From positions 248,001-312,000 of the forward strand of contig NZ_CADFEI010000004.1 of NCBI RefSeq assembly GCF_902833225.1: a stretch of DNA of 64,000 nucleotides, in the 5' to 3' direction. The position numbers and the translations under genes were made by a program. Origin of the DNA: Burkholderia sp. BCC1644. Its GTDB lineage: Bacteria; Pseudomonadota; Gammaproteobacteria; Burkholderiales; Burkholderiaceae. Of the stretch, positions 61,139 to 64,000 are shown one piece after another; position 1 is the first letter of the stretch, and each line of letters opens with the position of its first letter. The notes under the pieces were generated by a model. It was not told the origin of the DNA and made no database searches. It was given only the letters and a program-made list of their open reading frames with translations.

Positions 61139-62227
61139 TCAGCGCGCCGCAGTCTCCGTTGCCTCCGCCGTCGTGAAACCGCACTGAGCGGGCGCGACGG
61201 GGTCGGCCATCCTGCTTTCGAATGCGAGATAAAGCGATTCCTCCAGTACGTTCCAGTGCGCGCCATGCCGGTATGGGCCCGATCGCGCATGCCAGCAGGC
61301 GACCGTGCTCCAGTCGTTCATCTTGAATGCGACCAGCGCAATCAAGCCCCATGGATAATCGCTGCCGGCCAGTTGCAGCCAGGTCTTGCCGTATTTCTGC
61401 ATCCACTGCGCATAGAGCGTCTCGTTCGATTGGTCGGGGACCTGAATCCCCGACAGGAGCGGGAAGATCTGCGCGACTTTCGCCGGATAGAAGCTCGTGT
61501 CGCTGATGCGCTGCGTGCTCGCGCGAAAGCCGGATTGCGTGCCGCGCCAGAACACCTTCAGGATCGCGGACGAGAGCCGGTCGGCGCGCTGGCTCCACGG
61601 GCCCGCGTGCGTGTAGTCGGCATGCCGGACGTAGTACGCGGCGAGCGCCTGGAACGCGCTGTGTACCTCGACGTTGTCCATCAGCAGCGCGACGTGCAGC
61701 GTCGACGAGATCTGATAGACGCCGGCGGGCTTGCTGAGCAGGGTGTCCAGATGCGCACCCGCGCGGTTCAGGCTGAGTTCCCACGCGGCGGGCATGCCGT
61801 CGGGCGGCGCGAAGCGGGAGAGCAGTTCGATCCACGTCGCCATCATCGAGTCGTCGGCGTCGGCTTCCGCGCATGCGCTGTACTGGCCGCTCTTCACGCA
61901 GTAGCGATCGAAGCCGCCGTCGGGGCGCTGACGCGGCAACAGCCACGCGATCCACGCGAGTGCGGCCTGATGGGCGTCAAGCCCGGCATCGGCGGCGGCG
62001 AGCAGCGCCTTCGCCGCGAAATACGGATCGATACCGGCGCCATTCAGGCGCACGGTGATCGCGCCGTCGGGGCGCTGGTACAGTCCGTTGAGCTGGAGTT
62101 CGGCGGCGCTCGCGTGCAGCGCGAAGCCGAATGCCGAGACACAGCAGGCAACGCACCACAGGCGGCATAGGCGGGCGGCGGCCGCCGCGCGTGCGCGTGC
62201 GGCCGGGAAAAGCGCGGGCCGGTTCAT
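61139..62227 (-). CDS. Exported alpha/alpha-barrel protein, glycosidase-like
   Basis: A 362-residue protein with a long, arginine-rich signal sequence ending about residue 40 (VSAFGFALHASAAELQ). The body is helical with Trp/Asp-rich pieces such as WLLPRQRPDGGFDRYCV, EADADDSMMATWIELL and SGSDYPWG-like segments, a pattern I associate with six-hairpin glycosidases and related polysaccharide enzymes. The family is not certain. It is flanked by a polysaccharide deacetylase gene 92 bp upstream and glmS 48 bp downstream on the same strand. Confidence 0.55.
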   Translation of the reverse strand: MNRPALFPAARARAAAAARLCRLWCVACCVSAFGFALHASAAELQLNGLYQRPDGAITVRLNGAGIDPYFAAKALLAAADAGLDAHQAALAWIAWLLPRQRPDGGFDRYCVKSGQYSACAEADADDSMMATWIELLSRFAPPDGMPAAWELSLNRAGAHLDTLLSKPAGVYQISSTLHVALLMDNVEVHSAFQALAAYYVRHADYTHAGPWSQRADRLSSAILKVFWRGTQSGFRASTQRISDTSFYPAKVAQIFPLLSGIQVPDQSNETLYAQWMQKYGKTWLQLAGSDYPWGLIALVAFKMNDWSTVACWHARSGPYRHGAHWNVLEESLYLAFESRMADPVAPAQCGFTTAEATETAAR

Positions 62228-62319
62228 GATCGGGGGCTCCTGCGCGGTGGTCCTGCGCAATGTCCGCCGGGCGCGGCGTTGGCCGCGTCGCGCGCCGGCG
62301 GGGGTGTCGACGTTGCGGC

Positions 62320-64000
62320 TCAGTGCACCTTGGCGCTGGTGAACTTGAAGCTGGTGCCGCTGTTCGCGGTCACGAGCCAGTACGTCGAATCGGTAATGAC
62401 GACACTGCCGATGCCTTGCGTGATGACCGGCAGGGCGAAGCCCTTCTTCGGCAGCAGCCAGGTCATGTTCGCGAGGCTGGTCGGATGGCTGGCGGCGAAT
62501 GCCCAGCCGCTGCCCGTGTCGGTAGCCGACCACGTGACGTTCAGGCGCGCACGATCGAAGATCGTGATGTCACTCATCGTGTACCACTTGAACTGACCGA
62601 GCAGCTTCAGCGTATTCGCCTGCGAGAAGATGGCCGACAGTGTCGACGTATAGGACGACGCGCCAAGCGGGTGCGCATAGATCAGCCGGCTCGTGCGGTT
62701 CGCGACGACGAAGTTCATCAGGGCTGCGTACCAGTTGTTCACGTCGCTCGTCGGCACTGCATACTGCTGGAACTCCTCGAACGTCGCGTACTTGCCGAAC
62801 GGCATCACCGGGTAAGCCCACAGGCCCGGGTTCAGCAGCGCGCCGTTGCGATATGCGCGGGTCGGCGCCGAGCCGGTGTGGCCGGTGAAGTAGTACCCGT
62901 TGAAGCCGTTGGCTTCGAGCCAGTTGACCGACCAGGTCGGCGTGTTGCCTTCCGGCGCCGCATATTCGACGTCCGGCTGGCCCGTCGCGGCCTGGACGGC
63001 CTGATGGTTCATCACCAGGTACTGCGTGAACGTGCTCGCGTTCGTTTCGCTGGCATTTGCCCCCCAGTAGTCGTGAATCCAGCCGCCGTGGCTGCCGACG
63101 TGATGGCCCTTGCTCAGGAAATACTTCACGAGATTCTGCGCGGTAGGGTTGTTGGCGAGGTTCACGCCGTCGCCGTCGCCGAAGGCCGCTTCGTCAGGGC
63201 CTGCCGTGATCACGAGCGAGAACGGTCCGTTGTTCCACACGCCGAGGTTCTTCAGCTGGAGCGCCGGCTGGATCTGGTCGCCCGCGCAGAAGTGCCAGTT
63301 GAACACCAGCCCGGCCATCGCCTTCGGCAGCGGCGACAGCGACGGCAGGTTCAGCATCTGTGTGCCGAAATAATGCAGGTAGCCGTGGATCAGCATCCCG
63401 TCGGTCTGGCCGTCGAGGTAGGCGAGCGGCAGGTTGACGAACAGCACGCCGCCGTTGCCGTACGTGTTGTAGCCGGACACCAGCCCGAACGTCGGCGAGG
63501 TCAGGATCGTCGTGCCGGTGTACGTCCCCTGCGTGACGAAGCTCGGATAGGTGAGGAAGCCGTACACGTAGCCGGAGATACCCTCGAGCGTGTCGGTGGT
63601 CGTTGCCATGGTCGACGCGAGCGTGGTGGCTGTCGCGCCGGTCGCCGTGCTGACGAGCGAGTTGGCGCTATACGTGCCGGACTTCACCTGCTTGCCGTTC
63701 GCGACGCCGGTCAGCTTCGGGGCCGTCTGGTTCAGCACGCCGCTGCCTGCGGGCGACGTGTCGTACTGGAACCATGCGCCGTGGTTGTAGTTGGCGAGGC
63801 CTCCGGGGTTCGACGGGCTGCCGGACAGATACAGCGCGGTACCGGTCGTCTGCTTCGACGAATTGTTCGTCTTCGAGTTGCTGGTGGTCGCCGCGGCCAT
63901 GACGCTGGCGGTCGTCGTGGTCGAAGCCGTCGTGGTCCACGTCATCGACTTGCCGGGAGGCACCTGGAGCGTGCGCAGCCAGCTGCTCATGCCGGTCACG
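62320..64000 (-). CDS. Polysaccharide deacetylase-like protein (partial, 5' end outside)
   Basis: The visible part has about 560 residues and continues beyond the right edge. A Ser/Thr/Asn/Gly-rich region of about 200 residues leads to a catalytic-like domain: SLVITAGPDEAAFGDGDG (acidic metal motif), HHVGSHGGWIHDYW (HxxxH metal ligands) and EYAAPEGNTPTW. These are the NodB-type deacetylase motifs, although the canonical TFDDG is altered. A beta-rich tail ends the protein. It is probably exported and modifies an exopolysaccharide with the next gene. Confidence 0.65.
   Translation of the reverse strand, partial: VTGMSSWLRTLQVPPGKSMTWTTTASTTTTASVMAAATTSNSKTNNSSKQTTGTALYLSGSPSNPGGLANYNHGAWFQYDTSPAGSGVLNQTAPKLTGVANGKQVKSGTYSANSLVSTATGATATTLASTMATTTDTLEGISGYVYGFLTYPSFVTQGTYTGTTILTSPTFGLVSGYNTYGNGGVLFVNLPLAYLDGQTDGMLIHGYLHYFGTQMLNLPSLSPLPKAMAGLVFNWHFCAGDQIQPALQLKNLGVWNNGPFSLVITAGPDEAAFGDGDGVNLANNPTAQNLVKYFLSKGHHVGSHGGWIHDYWGANASETNASTFTQYLVMNHQAVQAATGQPDVEYAAPEGNTPTWSVNWLEANGFNGYYFTGHTGSAPTRAYRNGALLNPGLWAYPVMPFGKYATFEEFQQYAVPTSDVNNWYAALMNFVVANRTSRLIYAHPLGASSYTSTLSAIFSQANTLKLLGQFKWYTMSDITIFDRARLNVTWSATDTGSGWAFAASHPTSLANMTWLLPKKGFALPVITQGIGSVVITDSTYWLVTANSGTSFKFTSAKVH

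Overview
The window looks like part of the main chromosome of a Burkholderia, most likely the Burkholderia cepacia complex. The evidence is very high GC with strong G/C use at third codon positions, protein sequences typical of that genus, and gene neighbourhoods I recall from it (carA-leuE-carB-greA, rlmE-ftsH-folP-glmM-pst-phoBR-ppk/ppx, olsB). This assignment is by recognition, not by a database search.

Layout. 1-4629: a malonate decarboxylase operon (mdcA end, C, D, E, G, B, H) joined by short or ATGA overlaps. 4760-10915: single genes, including a degenerate secreted phospholipase-D-like protein, a phosphoribosyltransferase, an intracellular PHB depolymerase, a GST, a ProP-like transporter and a UPF0060 protein. 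10943-16894: dnaQ, rnhA and a methyltransferase, divergent from gloB, then mltD and an MFS transporter. 17250-22990: carA, a leuE-like exporter, carB and greA. 23005-29347: a DUF4149 protein, yhbY, rlmE, ftsH, folP, glmM. 29697-36503: the phosphate operon pstS-C-A-B-phoU-phoB-phoR behind a tandem Pho-box array. 36603-40473: ppk (with its own Pho box) and ppx, divergent.

41190-49816 is the accessory part. A perfect 63-bp direct repeat, containing the 3' portion of tRNA-Pro(TGG) plus the start of its terminator, brackets about 8.5 kb. Inside are an integrase stub, a serine-recombinase tail, a frameshifted gene, a complete type VI secretion cargo module (vgrG, lipase effector, Tli4-like immunity lipoprotein, PAAR) and a zinc-ribbon gene abutting an HNH-nuclease remnant. 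The left repeat is a truncated tRNA; the right one lies in the intact tRNA gene. No T6SS structural genes are visible, so the module probably arms an apparatus encoded elsewhere.

50008-64000 returns to core genome: sixA, olsB, small membrane and lipoprotein genes, a MATE pump, DUF2288, an acyl-CoA synthetase, an NlpD-like protein, an aldose epimerase, uppP, tRNA-Arg(TCT), glmS, and two exported polysaccharide-related proteins, the last running off the right edge.

How the genes fit together: the phosphate block links uptake (Pst), sensing (PhoU/PhoR/PhoB) and polyphosphate synthesis and breakdown (Ppk/Ppx) under visible Pho boxes. Envelope and peptidoglycan functions recur (glmM, glmS, uppP, mltD, NlpD-like, olsB).
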